A stretch of 64,000 nucleotides of DNA, taken from positions 806,001-870,000 of the forward strand of contig NZ_JAOVZO020000020.1 in the NCBI RefSeq assembly GCF_025717065.2, read 5' to 3'. Positions within the stretch are counted from its first letter, which is position 1, and each line of letters begins with the position of its first letter. The DNA comes from Tahibacter soli (GTDB lineage Bacteria > Pseudomonadota > Gammaproteobacteria > Xanthomonadales > Rhodanobacteraceae). Below are positions 1 to 9,029 of the stretch, piece by piece. The notes under the pieces are model-generated. The model did no database searches. It was not told the DNA's origin and saw nothing but the letters and a program-made list of their open reading frames with translations. Made by a program: the position numbers and the translations under genes.

Positions 1-279
1 CCGCCGGTCGCCGAGGACGGCGCGATCGACGATCCCCTACGCGTGAGCTACCTCAAGAAGCACCTGCGCGCCGTGCACGCCGCGATCGAGGCCGGCTGCA
101 ATCTGCGCGGCTACTACGCGTGGTCGCTGCTCGACAATTTCGAGTGGTCGCTCGGCTATTCCAAGCGCTTCGGCATCGTGCACGTCGACTACGCGACACA
201 GCAACGCACGATCAAGGCCAGCGGAAAACTCTACGCCGAAGTCATCGCCTCGCACGGCGCGGTGCTCGACGGTCAATAG
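1..279 (+). CDS. GH1 beta-glucosidase, C-terminal part (truncated by window edge)
   Basis: Open from the first base in frame 1, so only the last 92 residues of the protein are visible. The segment [10 protein letters not shown] followed by [13 protein letters not shown] is the typical C-terminal substrate-binding stretch of family GH1 beta-glucosidases. Such enzymes release glucose from the non-reducing end of beta-linked glucosides and disaccharides. The gene ends 36 bases before the start of glucokinase on the same strand, which makes a glucoside-to-glucose-6-phosphate path likely: hydrolysis, then phosphorylation. The N-terminus, signal peptide if any, and the acid/base glutamate lie outside the window. 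The family call is firm; substrate linkage is inferred from the neighbouring GH144 gene. Confidence 0.9.
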   Translation, partial: PPVAEDGAIDDPLRVSYLKKHLRAVHAAIEAGCNLRGYYAWSLLDNFEWSLGYSKRFGIVHVDYATQQRTIKASGKLYAEVIASHGAVLDGQ

Positions 280-315
280 CCGGCTATCCTAGGCGCTTTG
301 CCGATCGGGGGATTC

Positions 316-1323
316 ATGGATCGCGCCTTGCCCGAGTTGATCAAGCCTGATTCGATCAGGCCCGTGCTCCTCGCCGACATCGGCGGAACGAACCTGCGCT
401 TCGCCCTCGGCGAAGGACCGTCGCAGCCGCTGCGCGCCGACAGCATCCGCCGCTACCGCGCCGCCGATCACGGCTCGCTCGGTGAAGCGGCGGCACGCTA
501 CGTCGACGAACTCGCCGTGCAGCCGCACGCCGGCGTGTTCGCGGTAGCCGGGCGCGTCGACGCCGGCGAGGTGAAGATCACGAACCTGCCGTGGACCGTG
601 TCGGCGCAGGCCGTCGCGAAGCAGCTGTCGCTCGCGTCGGTGCGTCTCGTCAACGACTTCGCCGCGCAAAGCCGCTGCCTGCCGCTGCTGACGTCCGACG
701 ATCTCGAAGTCATCGGCAGCGTACCGGCGCCGTCGCTCGCCGGCGGCGCGGCACGCACGGTCGCCGTGGCCGGCCCCGGCACGGGGCTCGGCGTCGGCGC
801 GCTGCTGATGCGCGACGGCCGCGCGATCGAACTCGAAACCGAAGGCGGGCACCTGAGCTTCGCACCGGGTTCCGACGAGGAAGTGGCCGTGCTCGCGCGG
901 CTACGTGCGCGCTTCGGCCGCGTGTCGAACGAGCGCGTCGTCTGCGGCAACGGGCTGTACAACCTTTACGTCGCGTTGTGCGAAATCGCCGGCGAGACAC
1001 CGCGCGCGCAGAACCAGGAAGCCGTGAGCCTCGCCGCGACCGACGGCGGCGACGCGCACGCGGTACGCGCGGTGGAACTCTTCTGCGAAATCTTCGGCGC
1101 GATCTGCGGCGACCTCGTGTTCGCGTTCGGCGCGTGGGACGGCGTGTATCTCACCGGCGGACTGCTCGAACCGATGCTGCCGTGGATACGCCGCGGCGGC
1201 TTCCGCCGTCGCTTTGAAGACAAGGGCCGTTTTTCGCCGACGATGGCGAAGATCCCGACGCTCGCGATCACGCACCCGCACACGGGGCTGCTCGGCGCGG
1301 CGGCGATCGCGCTGGACGGCTAG
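316..1323 (+). CDS. glk: Glucokinase
   Basis: 335-residue cytoplasmic ROK-unrelated bacterial glucokinase (Glk family), which makes glucose 6-phosphate from glucose and ATP. The phosphate-binding motif LLADIGGTNLRFAL lies near residues 18-31, VNDFAAQ carries the catalytic aspartate region, and GPGTGLGVG follows. The ATG at 316 is preferred over a TTG at 298 because a GGGGG ribosome-binding run sits 6 bases before it and the glucokinase core begins soon after. It follows the GH1 gene at short distance and meets the minus-strand hydrolase gene tail to tail with a 3-base overlap of stop codons (1321-1322 shared). Likely co-expressed with the glucoside locus. Confidence 0.95.
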   Translation: MDRALPELIKPDSIRPVLLADIGGTNLRFALGEGPSQPLRADSIRRYRAADHGSLGEAAARYVDELAVQPHAGVFAVAGRVDAGEVKITNLPWTVSAQAVAKQLSLASVRLVNDFAAQSRCLPLLTSDDLEVIGSVPAPSLAGGAARTVAVAGPGTGLGVGALLMRDGRAIELETEGGHLSFAPGSDEEVAVLARLRARFGRVSNERVVCGNGLYNLYVALCEIAGETPRAQNQEAVSLAATDGGDAHAVRAVELFCEIFGAICGDLVFAFGAWDGVYLTGGLLEPMLPWIRRGGFRRRFEDKGRFSPTMAKIPTLAITHPHTGLLGAAAIALDG

Positions 1324-4300
1324 CGGCGCTCGACGGTCACTGTCGCCGGCACGCGGGGAATCGCGAGTTCCCCGTCGCGCCACCGCGCGACGCGTCCGTC
1401 GATCGTGGTGCGGCCCGGCGCACCGTCTTCCGGCCACACGAGGCGTATTCCACCGGGCGCCGAAAATCCGGTGTCACGCACGACGAGGACGATCGCGTCG
1501 GCGTCTCGCTCGAGTGCGTAACTGAGAATGCCGTACGGCGTGCGCAACCCGTCGATCGCGACGCCGTCGCCGTCGAGCCAGTCGGCCGGCACGCCGGCGG
1601 CGATCACCATCGCCTGGTCCTCGCTGCGCTCGTACGCGAACAGGTCGAGCGCCGCGCGCAGGAAATCCGACGCGACCCACGCGTGCGGCATGTCGCCGAT
1701 GAAGCGCACTTCGCGCGGATCGCGGCCGACGACTTCGGCCCACTGATTCCACGCCGTCGGCCGGCGGTCGCGCATGAAGAAGTCGATGGCTTCCGTCGCG
1801 CGCTTGCGCCAGCCCAGTCGCACGAACGTGCCCACTGTTCGCCACTCGTACGGCGTGTAGTCGTTCCAGGCTTTCGCGCCGTCGCGGCGCGCGACGAATT
1901 CGCGCCAGTAGCGCTCGAACGTGTTGCGCAGCAGGTCCTGCGGCAATGCGCGCTGTTCGCCGGCCGGCGCGAGCGCGATCGTCGTCGAGGTCGCGTCGAA
2001 ATCGCCGAGTTCGGCCGCGCCGGGGATGAAATCGATGCCGTGCCGCGCCGTCGCCGCACGGATCGACGCGTGCAGGTCGTCGCGAAATTCGTCGCGCGAA
2101 CGCGCGATCGCCGCGGCGTCGCGGCCGAGCGCGAGCGCCGCGTTCGCGGCGTCCTTGTAGCCGGTCAGCGCCCAGAAGTCGTCCCAGTACGAATGCATCG
2201 GCTTCGCCGAATAGCCTTCGTGGCTGATCGACGCCGGCATCAGGCCGTACAGCGCGCGGCGTTCGGGCGTGCGGTTTTGTTCGCCTTGTTCACTGCGCCG
2301 CAACGTATCCATATACGCGACGGCGGCTTCGATGCGCGGCCACGTCGCCGCGAGCAGCGCCTTGTCGCCGCCGTAGCGGTAGACGAGCCAGGCCAGGTGG
2401 ACGAGTTCGCCGTGACTGTCGTTCTCGGGCACGGGATCGGCGCCGCGCGCGTCGACGCAGCACGGCACCTTGCCGTTCCTGAACTGGTACGGCGCGTACC
2501 AGTCGAGGTATTCGCGCGCGACCTGCGTATCGCCGAGTCGCAGCAGGCCTTCGGCGATCATCGCGCCGTCGCGTATCCACGAGCGCGCGTACGAGCGCGT
2601 ACCGGGCCGCAGCATCGGGCCGTCGCGCGAGATCAGGATGTGCGCGAGCGCCGTGCGTACGCTGTCGGCCAGCGCGCGCCCGGCCGGCGGCACCGCGATG
2701 CGCACGCGATCGAGCGTCGCGCGCCACCGCGCCGCGACGCGTTCGCGTTCGGCGGCGAGCCACGCGGGCGCGTCGGTCGTTTCGATACGCGGCGGCGCGC
2801 CGATCAGCGGCGCGGCGAAGCCGACCGTGCGCGATTCGCCCGGCGCGAGTTCGAACGTGTGGAGAAATGCGCCCGAGGCGAAGCCGGTGGGATCGTCGAC
2901 GCGTTGCGCCGCCGGTCGCGGCGTTTCGGCGAGCCGCGACGTCGCCATGCCGGCGTCGTAGCCGCTCGCGAAGAACGCGTCCGGCGCCACGAGCGGTCGC
3001 AGGCGCTCGCGGCCGTCGACGGCCAGCGCGCGTCCGTCCCACGCGAGCGAGCGGATCGGCGCGACGCCGCCCGGCGTCGACAGGAACTGCGCCGGCGGAT
3101 TGACCTGGAACGGCCGCACCGCGAGCGCGAGCGTCAGGCGCCGAGGGCGTTCGGACGAATTGCGCAACGTGTAGCTCGCGACGAGGTTCGCGGCGTTCGC
3201 GTCGCCGCTCGCGAAAGCGCCGACGTCGAGGTCGAAGCCGTCGCCGCGCCAGATCGCGTGCGGCAAAGGCAGATAGCCGTCGTCGAGCGTGTGCGCGATG
3301 CGCACGTCGGCCCAGCTCGCGACGTGCGCGCCGTCGAGCACGAACGGCTCTACCGAGAGGCCGCCGCGCGAAAGTTCGATCGCGCCGTCTTCGCCGAACA
3401 GGCCAGAATCGCGACCGCCGTCGACGCCGACGAGCGTCCAGTACGACTGCTCGCCGGAAAATCCGCGCGGATAGCGGCCGCGCGGCTCGCGCTTGGCGAG
3501 CGCCTGGAAGAACGCGTTCGGGTTCGCGCCGAACGCGAGGTCTTCGACCGCGACGTCGCGCAGGCCGAACGTCGCGCCCTGCCCGGCCAGCAGCCGCAAT
3601 CGGACGAGCCGCGCTTCCGACTCGGTCAGCAGCAGCGCGTCGTCGCCGCCGTCGCCGCCTTTCACTTCTCGCAGCGTTCTCCACGTTTTCGCATCGTCCG
3701 AGACCTCGACCGCGTAGCGCGTCGCCGCCTGGTCCGGCGCCCAGCGCAAAGTGAGCCCGCCGAATTCGCGCACGCGGCCGAAGTCGAGCAGGAGCTGCAC
3801 CTCGCGGCTCGTAACGGCACGCCAGGCCGAGGCCGTATCGCCGTCGACCGCGAACGTCGCCGGCGCGCCGCGCAGCGACGACGACGCGCTCGCCGTCGGC
3901 GTGCCGAACGGCAGCGGCGGATCGCGCTCGCGCAAGGTCAGCGCATCGACGCAGAACTCGCCCGCGCCGCCCTGATTCGCGTAGATCGTGAATTCGACGC
4001 TGTCGCTGCGCACGAGCGTCTTGTCCTTCGCCGGCCCCCACGCGAACGCGATCTGCCGCCGCTTGTAGCGCACCGGCTGCCAGTCGGCCGCAAACGTCGT
4101 GTTCGGCCGCTCGACCCACCAGACGTTCTCGCCGCTCGCATCGGCGAGCTTGAACTGGAACGCGTTCGGCGGGCCTTTGCCGCGCACGCGGAAGTCGAAT
4201 TCGTAGTCGTGCGGATAGTCGATCGCGAGCGCGCGCCGGATGCCGGCGTAACCCGAAACGCCGTTGAAGTCGTACGCGAGGCACAACGCGCCGTCGGCGC

Positions 4301-4439
4301 GACGCAGCGTCGCGCTCACCTGGTCCGACGCGACGGCCTGCCACGCCGACGTATCGGCGAAATCGTCGAGCACGCGCGCCTCGTGCGCGCCCGCGGCGCC
4401 GGCAACGAGAAGCGCGAGCGCGGCAAGCACGCCCTTCAT
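1320..4439 (-). CDS. Secreted discoidin-domain / six-hairpin-like glycosidase
   Basis: 1039 residues with an N-terminal signal peptide (hydrophobic stretch LAALALLVAGAAGAHA-like, residues 4-18). Residues about 20-190 look like a beta-sandwich carbohydrate-binding region; about 195-300 form a discoidin (F5/8 type C) domain, with the repeated pattern of an amino acid-change-rich sandwich and R/W residues for ligand contact. The C-terminal half (about 590-960) has an alpha/alpha-barrel feel: SWIRDGAMIAEGLLRLGD, then YWDDFWALTGYKDA and TPYEWRTVGTFVRLGW resemble amylo-glucosidase or GH15/GH63-type six-hairpin enzymes. No exact GH family is recognised. It is last in the minus-strand importer operon and its ATG overlaps the stop of the permease gene in reverse order (4436-4439), so it is made with the importer. 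Probably an exo-acting enzyme on beta-glucan oligosaccharides (inference). Confidence 0.7.
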   Translation of the reverse strand: MKGVLAALALLVAGAAGAHEARVLDDFADTSAWQAVASDQVSATLRRADGALCLAYDFNGVSGYAGIRRALAIDYPHDYEFDFRVRGKGPPNAFQFKLADASGENVWWVERPNTTFAADWQPVRYKRRQIAFAWGPAKDKTLVRSDSVEFTIYANQGGAGEFCVDALTLRERDPPLPFGTPTASASSSLRGAPATFAVDGDTASAWRAVTSREVQLLLDFGRVREFGGLTLRWAPDQAATRYAVEVSDDAKTWRTLREVKGGDGGDDALLLTESEARLVRLRLLAGQGATFGLRDVAVEDLAFGANPNAFFQALAKREPRGRYPRGFSGEQSYWTLVGVDGGRDSGLFGEDGAIELSRGGLSVEPFVLDGAHVASWADVRIAHTLDDGYLPLPHAIWRGDGFDLDVGAFASGDANAANLVASYTLRNSSERPRRLTLALAVRPFQVNPPAQFLSTPGGVAPIRSLAWDGRALAVDGRERLRPLVAPDAFFASGYDAGMATSRLAETPRPAAQRVDDPTGFASGAFLHTFELAPGESRTVGFAAPLIGAPPRIETTDAPAWLAAERERVAARWRATLDRVRIAVPPAGRALADSVRTALAHILISRDGPMLRPGTRSYARSWIRDGAMIAEGLLRLGDTQVAREYLDWYAPYQFRNGKVPCCVDARGADPVPENDSHGELVHLAWLVYRYGGDKALLAATWPRIEAAVAYMDTLRRSEQGEQNRTPERRALYGLMPASISHEGYSAKPMHSYWDDFWALTGYKDAANAALALGRDAAAIARSRDEFRDDLHASIRAATARHGIDFIPGAAELGDFDATSTTIALAPAGEQRALPQDLLRNTFERYWREFVARRDGAKAWNDYTPYEWRTVGTFVRLGWRKRATEAIDFFMRDRRPTAWNQWAEVVGRDPREVRFIGDMPHAWVASDFLRAALDLFAYERSEDQAMVIAAGVPADWLDGDGVAIDGLRTPYGILSYALERDADAIVLVVRDTGFSAPGGIRLVWPEDGAPGRTTIDGRVARWRDGELAIPRVPATVTVERR

Positions 4440-5272
4440 CCTTTCACGCCGCCGAGCATCAGGCCTTGCAGGTAGTGCCGCTGCAGCGCGAGGAACAGAA
4501 GGAGCACCGGCAGCACCGTGACGACCGCGCCGGCCATCATGAGTTCGTTGTCCTGCACGTGCTCGCGCGACAGCGACGCGAGCGCGACCGGCATCGTCTG
4601 CTGCGCATCGCCGCTCAGCACGATCAGCGGCCACATGAAATCGTTCCAGCACGTGAGAAACGTGAGGATCGCGAGCGTCGCGATAATGGGCCGCAAGAGC
4701 GGCAGCACGATCGAGAAGAAGATGCGCCATTCGCCGGCGCCGTCGATGCGCGCGGCTTCGATGAGTTCGTCCGGTATCGAGCGCGCGTACTGCCGCACGA
4801 GAAAAACGCCGAACACCGACGCGAGCGACGGCACGATCACGCCCCAGTACGTGTTGACGAGGCCGAGGCTCTTCATCATGAGAAACAGCGGCATCATCGC
4901 GACCTGCAGCGGAATCACGAGCGCGCCGAGCAGACCGCGGAACAGGGCGTCGCGGCCGGCGAAGCGCAGCTTCGCGAACGCGTAGCCGGCCGCGAGGTTG
5001 AACAGCAGCGACAGTGCGGTGACGGCACCCGCGAGCAGCAGGCTGTTGACGAGATGTCGGCCGACGCCGAGCACGGTGAAGAGTTCCACATAGTTCGCAA
5101 GCGTCGGCCGCGTGGGCACGAGCGGCGGCGGAAAAGCGGCCGCTTCTCCGCGCGTCATGAACGACACCGACAGCATCCACGCGAGCGGTGCGAGCGTCAG
5201 CGCGGTCGCGCCGATCAGCGCGCCGTTGACGAGCCAGCGCGACGCGCCTTGACTTGATTGGCGCCAACTCAT
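4436..5272 (-). CDS. Sugar ABC transporter permease, MalG type
   Basis: 278-residue inner-membrane protein with about six transmembrane segments and the cytoplasmic EAA loop EAARIDGAGEWRIFF that docks on the ATPase. It belongs to the binding-protein-dependent CUT1 permease family. The ATG at 5272 is chosen because it overlaps the stop of the preceding permease gene by four bases (5269-5272), the usual arrangement of MalF/MalG-type partners; longer upstream extension lacks support. With the MalF-type partner and the lipoprotein at 6144 it forms the importer channel. No ATP-binding (MsmK-like) gene is present in the locus, so a shared ATPase encoded elsewhere is expected. Confidence 0.93.
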   Translation of the reverse strand: MSWRQSSQGASRWLVNGALIGATALTLAPLAWMLSVSFMTRGEAAAFPPPLVPTRPTLANYVELFTVLGVGRHLVNSLLLAGAVTALSLLFNLAAGYAFAKLRFAGRDALFRGLLGALVIPLQVAMMPLFLMMKSLGLVNTYWGVIVPSLASVFGVFLVRQYARSIPDELIEAARIDGAGEWRIFFSIVLPLLRPIIATLAILTFLTCWNDFMWPLIVLSGDAQQTMPVALASLSREHVQDNELMMAGAVVTVLPVLLLFLALQRHYLQGLMLGGVKG

Positions 5273-6147
5273 GCGGCGCGACTCCCGCGCGCGAAGCGCA
5301 GCAGCCCCGCGGTGACCGCGAGTATCAGCGCGAACAGCAGGAACGCGATGGCGGAGGCGCGTCCGAGATTCCACCAGCGGAAGCCTTCCTCGTACATGTA
5401 GTACAGCACGCTCGTCGTGCTGCGTAGCGGCCCGCCGCGCGTCATCACGTACGGTTCGGCGAACAATTGGAAATAGCCCGCGACCGTGATGATCGCGACC
5501 AGCAGCAAGGTCGGCGCCAGCATCGGCAACGTGACGTGGCGCAGGCGCTGCCACGCCGACGCGCCGTCGATGCGCGCGGCCTCGTACAGCTCGCCCGGTA
5601 TCGCCTGCAGACCGGCCAGCAGGATGATCATGTTGTAGCCGAAGTTCTTCCACACGGCGAACAGGATGATCGTCGGCATCGACCAGTTCGCGTCGCCGAG
5701 CCAGTCGATCGCGCCGAAGCCGAGCGACGTGAGCGCGTAGTTCACGAGCCCATATTGCGTGTTGAAGAGATAGCGCCAGATCACCGCGACCGCGACGACG
5801 GTCGTCACGACCGGCGCGAACAGCGCGGTACGGAAGAAGCCCTTGAACCGCGCGAGCTTCGAATCGAGCAGCAGCGCCGTGCCGAGCGAAACGAGCATCG
5901 ACAGCGGCACGCCGACGCCGACGAAGTACAGCGTGTTGGCGAGCGCTTCCCAGAACAGCGGCGTGTGCAACGTGTCGATGTAGTTGCGCAAACCCGTGAA
6001 GCGCAGGTTCGACGTGTCGGCGAGCGCGTACAGGTCGAAGTCGGTCAGGCTCAGCAGCAGCGCCGCGATCACCGGCAGCACGAAGAACAGGCCGATCACG
6101 GCGAGCGCCGGCGCTACGAACGTCCAGGCGACGCGCTCGACCTTCAC
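5269..6147 (-). CDS. Sugar ABC transporter permease, MalF type
   Basis: 292-residue inner-membrane permease with six predicted membrane spans and the EAA loop YEAARIDGASAWQRLRHVTL. The start is taken as GTG at 6147, which overlaps the stop of the solute-binding gene by four bases (GTGA); the residues after it, KVERVAWTFVAPALAVIGLF, are a normal MalF-type N-terminus. It pairs with the downstream MalG-type subunit to import the sugar delivered by the lipoprotein. Same operon as GH144 and the discoidin hydrolase, which points to import of oligosaccharides made by those enzymes. Confidence 0.93.
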   Translation of the reverse strand: MKVERVAWTFVAPALAVIGLFFVLPVIAALLLSLTDFDLYALADTSNLRFTGLRNYIDTLHTPLFWEALANTLYFVGVGVPLSMLVSLGTALLLDSKLARFKGFFRTALFAPVVTTVVAVAVIWRYLFNTQYGLVNYALTSLGFGAIDWLGDANWSMPTIILFAVWKNFGYNMIILLAGLQAIPGELYEAARIDGASAWQRLRHVTLPMLAPTLLLVAIITVAGYFQLFAEPYVMTRGGPLRSTTSVLYYMYEEGFRWWNLGRASAIAFLLFALILAVTAGLLRFARGSRAA

Positions 6148-7424
6148 GGCTTGGGCGCCTGCCGCGCGAGCATCCAGCGGCGCTTTTCGAGGATCGCGTC
6201 GACCTGCGCGTCGAGCGCGGCGACGCCTTCGTCGAACGGCAGGCCGCCGCGCACGACGCGCTCGGCGGTCAGCTGCATCGTGTTCGCGATGCGCTCCCAC
6301 TCCGGCACTTTCGGCGCCGGTCGCACGCTTTCGAGCTGTTCGCGAAACGCGTGCGCGAGCGTGTCGCCGGCGAGCTGCGGATCGGCCCACACGCTGCGGC
6401 GCGGCGGCAGGTCGCCGGTCAGCGCGTGCAGGCGCAGCTGCGCCTCGCGCCGCGACAGGTATTCGACGAACTGCCACGCAGCCGCCTTGCGTTTCGACTG
6501 CGCGAACAGCACGAGGCTCGTGCCGCCGCCGACCCCGACGCCAGCGCCGTCCGGCCCAGGCAGCGGCGCGGTGCGCAATTCGGCCAGCGCCTCCGGCGGC
6601 AGTCGCTTCTTGAACTCGACGATGTTCCACGGCCCCGAAATGTAAAAGGTATAAAAACCCCGCCCGAGCTCGAACCACACGTTGGCGATCTGCGTGTCGC
6701 TCATCGGCGGCGCCCACGTCTCGCGGAACATCTCGACGTAGAACGCGAGCGCACGGCGAAAGCCGGTGCTGTCGAAATTGCCGCGCGTGCCGTGTTCGGC
6801 GAGCAGCGGATCGGACTGCTGTATCGCAAGGCCCAGCAGCGGCTCGAATTCGTCGAGCGGCAGCAGAACCGCGTACTTGTCGGCGCCGGCATTGCGCTTG
6901 ATCGCGGCGAGCATGCGGCGCCACTCGTCCCAGGTTCGCGGCGGCGCATCGAAGCCGGCCGCGGCGAGCAGGTCGCGCCGGTAGAACAACAATCGCGTGT
7001 CGACGTACCACGGCACGCCGAGCAGACGCTCGTCGACGACGTTCGTATCCCAGATGCCCGGGAAGTAGTCCGACGCGTCGACGACGCCGGATTTCGCGAC
7101 GTAGGCATCGAGCGGTTCGAGCGCGCCGAGCGCGGCGAATTCCGGCAGCCAGGTATTGCCGAGTTGGCACAGGTCCGGCAGCGAATCGCCGGCGAACGCA
7201 GTCAGGAGTTTCTCGTGCGCGGCGGTCCACGGCAGTTTCTGCAGATCGATGCGGACGCCGGGATGCGTGCGTTCGAAGTCGGCGATCAGCTCGCCGACGA
7301 CTTCCGCCTCGCGGCCCATCGCCCAGAAGCGAACGACGGTCGCATCGTCGGAACGCCCGCAACCGGCAAGGCCCAACGTGACCAGGCACGCGACGGCGAA
7401 GCGGCGCGCGAACGCGGCGATCAC
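6144..7424 (-). CDS. Sugar ABC transporter solute-binding lipoprotein
   Basis: 426 residues, family 1 extracellular solute-binding protein. A signal peptide ending in the lipobox LGLAGC (about residues 17-22) predicts lipid anchoring on the periplasmic side of the inner membrane. The body has the family features VVRFWAMGREAEVVGELIAD at the N-terminus and GGGTSLVLFAQSKRKAAAW near residue 290. The start GTG at 7424 overlaps the GH144 stop by four bases (7421-7424), and the stop overlaps the next permease start likewise, so GH144, binding protein and both permeases are translationally coupled. Ligand is probably a short beta-glucan oligosaccharide, inferred from GH144 alone. Confidence 0.92.
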   Translation of the reverse strand: MIAAFARRFAVACLVTLGLAGCGRSDDATVVRFWAMGREAEVVGELIADFERTHPGVRIDLQKLPWTAAHEKLLTAFAGDSLPDLCQLGNTWLPEFAALGALEPLDAYVAKSGVVDASDYFPGIWDTNVVDERLLGVPWYVDTRLLFYRRDLLAAAGFDAPPRTWDEWRRMLAAIKRNAGADKYAVLLPLDEFEPLLGLAIQQSDPLLAEHGTRGNFDSTGFRRALAFYVEMFRETWAPPMSDTQIANVWFELGRGFYTFYISGPWNIVEFKKRLPPEALAELRTAPLPGPDGAGVGVGGGTSLVLFAQSKRKAAAWQFVEYLSRREAQLRLHALTGDLPPRRSVWADPQLAGDTLAHAFREQLESVRPAPKVPEWERIANTMQLTAERVVRGGLPFDEGVAALDAQVDAILEKRRWMLARQAPKP

Positions 7425-8887
7425 GGCTTGCCCGCGGTGTCGGCGTCGAGCCAGCCGCCCGCGAAGCCCGCGCGTTCGAGCCCGCGCCGGATATGCGGAT
7501 TCTTGCGCATCACGCGCCAGACGAAGCCGTTGCGGTGATTTTCGATCATCGCGACGATCGGCCCCTGGTCGATGCCGAGCCAGTCGTCGGCCACCCAGCC
7601 GAAGCCTTCGACCTGCTTGCCGTACTTGAGCGGCGGCGAGGCATACGTGTAGCTCGGATTGAACGCGTCGAGAAATCCATAGGTGGAATAGATCGTCTTG
7701 CCGTAGCGATCGTACATCGCCTGGATCGCGGGCTTGACGATCTCCGGCGCGAACGGCAGCGACGAGACGGCCGCGGTCGGCGCGATCGTACCGTCGTCGT
7801 ACGCGTCGACGAGGCCCGCGCCGCGCGCCGAGTAGTGGCGAAATTCGCGGATCTGTCCGTTGTACGGCTGCTTGACGCCTTGCGGGCCGTCGCTCGCGGT
7901 GAGTCCCCAGACGTCGGCGCCGTAGCCCGCCCAGCCCATCGGATTCTCGATCGCGTACGCGCGCTGCGACAGCGTCGCGCGGCGGCTGTTCTCGAAATAG
8001 TCGATGCCCTTGCCGCGCATGTAGACGTCGCGGATGCCGCGAAAGTCGATCCACACGTGGGAATACTGATGGCCGAACAGCGGCCCGAAGCCCAAGTGTT
8101 CCTGACCGTAGAACGTGCCCCACGAACGCGCGTAGCCGCTCGTCCAGGCGCTCCACGCCTCGGCGCCGATCGGATGCGTCGGCGAGCCGAGCGCGAGCAC
8201 GTAGACGAGCATCGCCTCGTTGTAGCCTTTCCAGTCGTGCTGGATGAAGCCGCGAAACGGATACCAGCCCATCGAGATCAGCGGCGGGCGCACCTGCAGC
8301 CACGGCCATTCGACACGGCCGTAGATCGTTTCGGCGAGCGCGCGGATTTCTTTTTCCCCGGGCTCGTCGCGATCGTAGTAGCTCTGCGCGAACAGCACGC
8401 CACCGAGCAGCAGCGAGGTATCGACCGACGACAGCTCGACCCAGTCCGAATAGCGCGTGCCGTCCTCGAGCTTCAGGAAATGGTGGAAAAATCCCTTGTA
8501 GCCGGTAACGCCTTTTTCCTCCGGCCCCTGCTTTGCGTTCGCGAAGAAACGCAGCGTCGTCAGCGTGCGCTCGCGCGCCGCCTCGCGCGTGATCCAGCCG
8601 CGCTCGACGCCGATGCCGTACGCCGTGAGGCCGAAGCCGATCGCGGCGATGCTCGAGAACGCCTCCTGGTACGGATAGCGGTCGGGCACGAGGCCGTGCG
8701 GCCGGTTGCCCGTTTCCCAGAAATACAGAAAGGCGCGTTTCTGCACGTCGTCGACGAGCGCCTGTCCCGACAGCGCCGGTTGCGCGGCGGGTGTCGGCGC
8801 GACGCGCGTATCGGCGCCGGCGCAAGCGGCGAACGCGACGGTGAAGACGAAGGCGATGGTGGCGAGGAAGCGATCGAACTTGCGCAT
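7421..8887 (-). CDS. GH144-type (glycoamylase-like) endo-beta-1,2-glucanase
   Basis: 488-residue exported protein; the first 25 residues are a signal peptide with a possible lipobox-like FAAC. Residues 45-480 match the glycoamylase-like fold (Pfam Glycoamylase, the CAZy GH144 group): QKRAFLYFWETGN at the start of the first hairpins, VELSSVDTSLLLGG, YNEAMLVYVLALGSP, and QYSHVWIDFRG. Characterised GH144 enzymes cut beta-1,2-glucan inside the chain, releasing sophorose-type oligosaccharides. Length matches the family. First gene of the importer operon; it follows a strong hairpin after the TonB receptor gene, so it may have its own promoter in 8888-8990. Enzyme family is well supported, the exact linkage is from family knowledge. 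Confidence 0.85.
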   Translation of the reverse strand: MRKFDRFLATIAFVFTVAFAACAGADTRVAPTPAAQPALSGQALVDDVQKRAFLYFWETGNRPHGLVPDRYPYQEAFSSIAAIGFGLTAYGIGVERGWITREAARERTLTTLRFFANAKQGPEEKGVTGYKGFFHHFLKLEDGTRYSDWVELSSVDTSLLLGGVLFAQSYYDRDEPGEKEIRALAETIYGRVEWPWLQVRPPLISMGWYPFRGFIQHDWKGYNEAMLVYVLALGSPTHPIGAEAWSAWTSGYARSWGTFYGQEHLGFGPLFGHQYSHVWIDFRGIRDVYMRGKGIDYFENSRRATLSQRAYAIENPMGWAGYGADVWGLTASDGPQGVKQPYNGQIREFRHYSARGAGLVDAYDDGTIAPTAAVSSLPFAPEIVKPAIQAMYDRYGKTIYSTYGFLDAFNPSYTYASPPLKYGKQVEGFGWVADDWLGIDQGPIVAMIENHRNGFVWRVMRKNPHIRRGLERAGFAGGWLDADTAGKP

Positions 8888-8991
8888 GCGATTCCAGCGT
8901 CGTTGTTGCGGACTTCAAAAAGCGGCCGGGCGGTCGACGTCGACCTGCTTGAGGAGGGGGAGCGCCGTCGCCCCGCCCGGCCTTCGACAAA

Positions 8992-9023
8992 GCCGGGAAA
9001 CGGGTTGCAGCCCGTTCCCCGGC
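8992..9023 (-). terminator. Hairpin after the Oar-like receptor gene
   Basis: Inverted repeat GCCGGG/CCCGGC (8992-8997 with 9018-9023) continued by AACGGG-type pairing around a TTGCA loop, just past the stop codon at 9030 of the receptor gene. Read on the minus strand the stem is followed by CTTTGTC, a short T run, so it is a plausible but not classical rho-independent terminator. A second long-range stem (GGCCGGGCGG near 8923 with CCGCCCGGCC near 8973) lies further on. Confidence 0.55.
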
Positions 9024-9029
9024 GTCAGC

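Noticed and set aside
1683-4475. 930-residue plus-strand open frame over the discoidin hydrolase gene
   Set aside because: Arginine-rich shadow of a GC-rich gene; no ribosome site or protein character.
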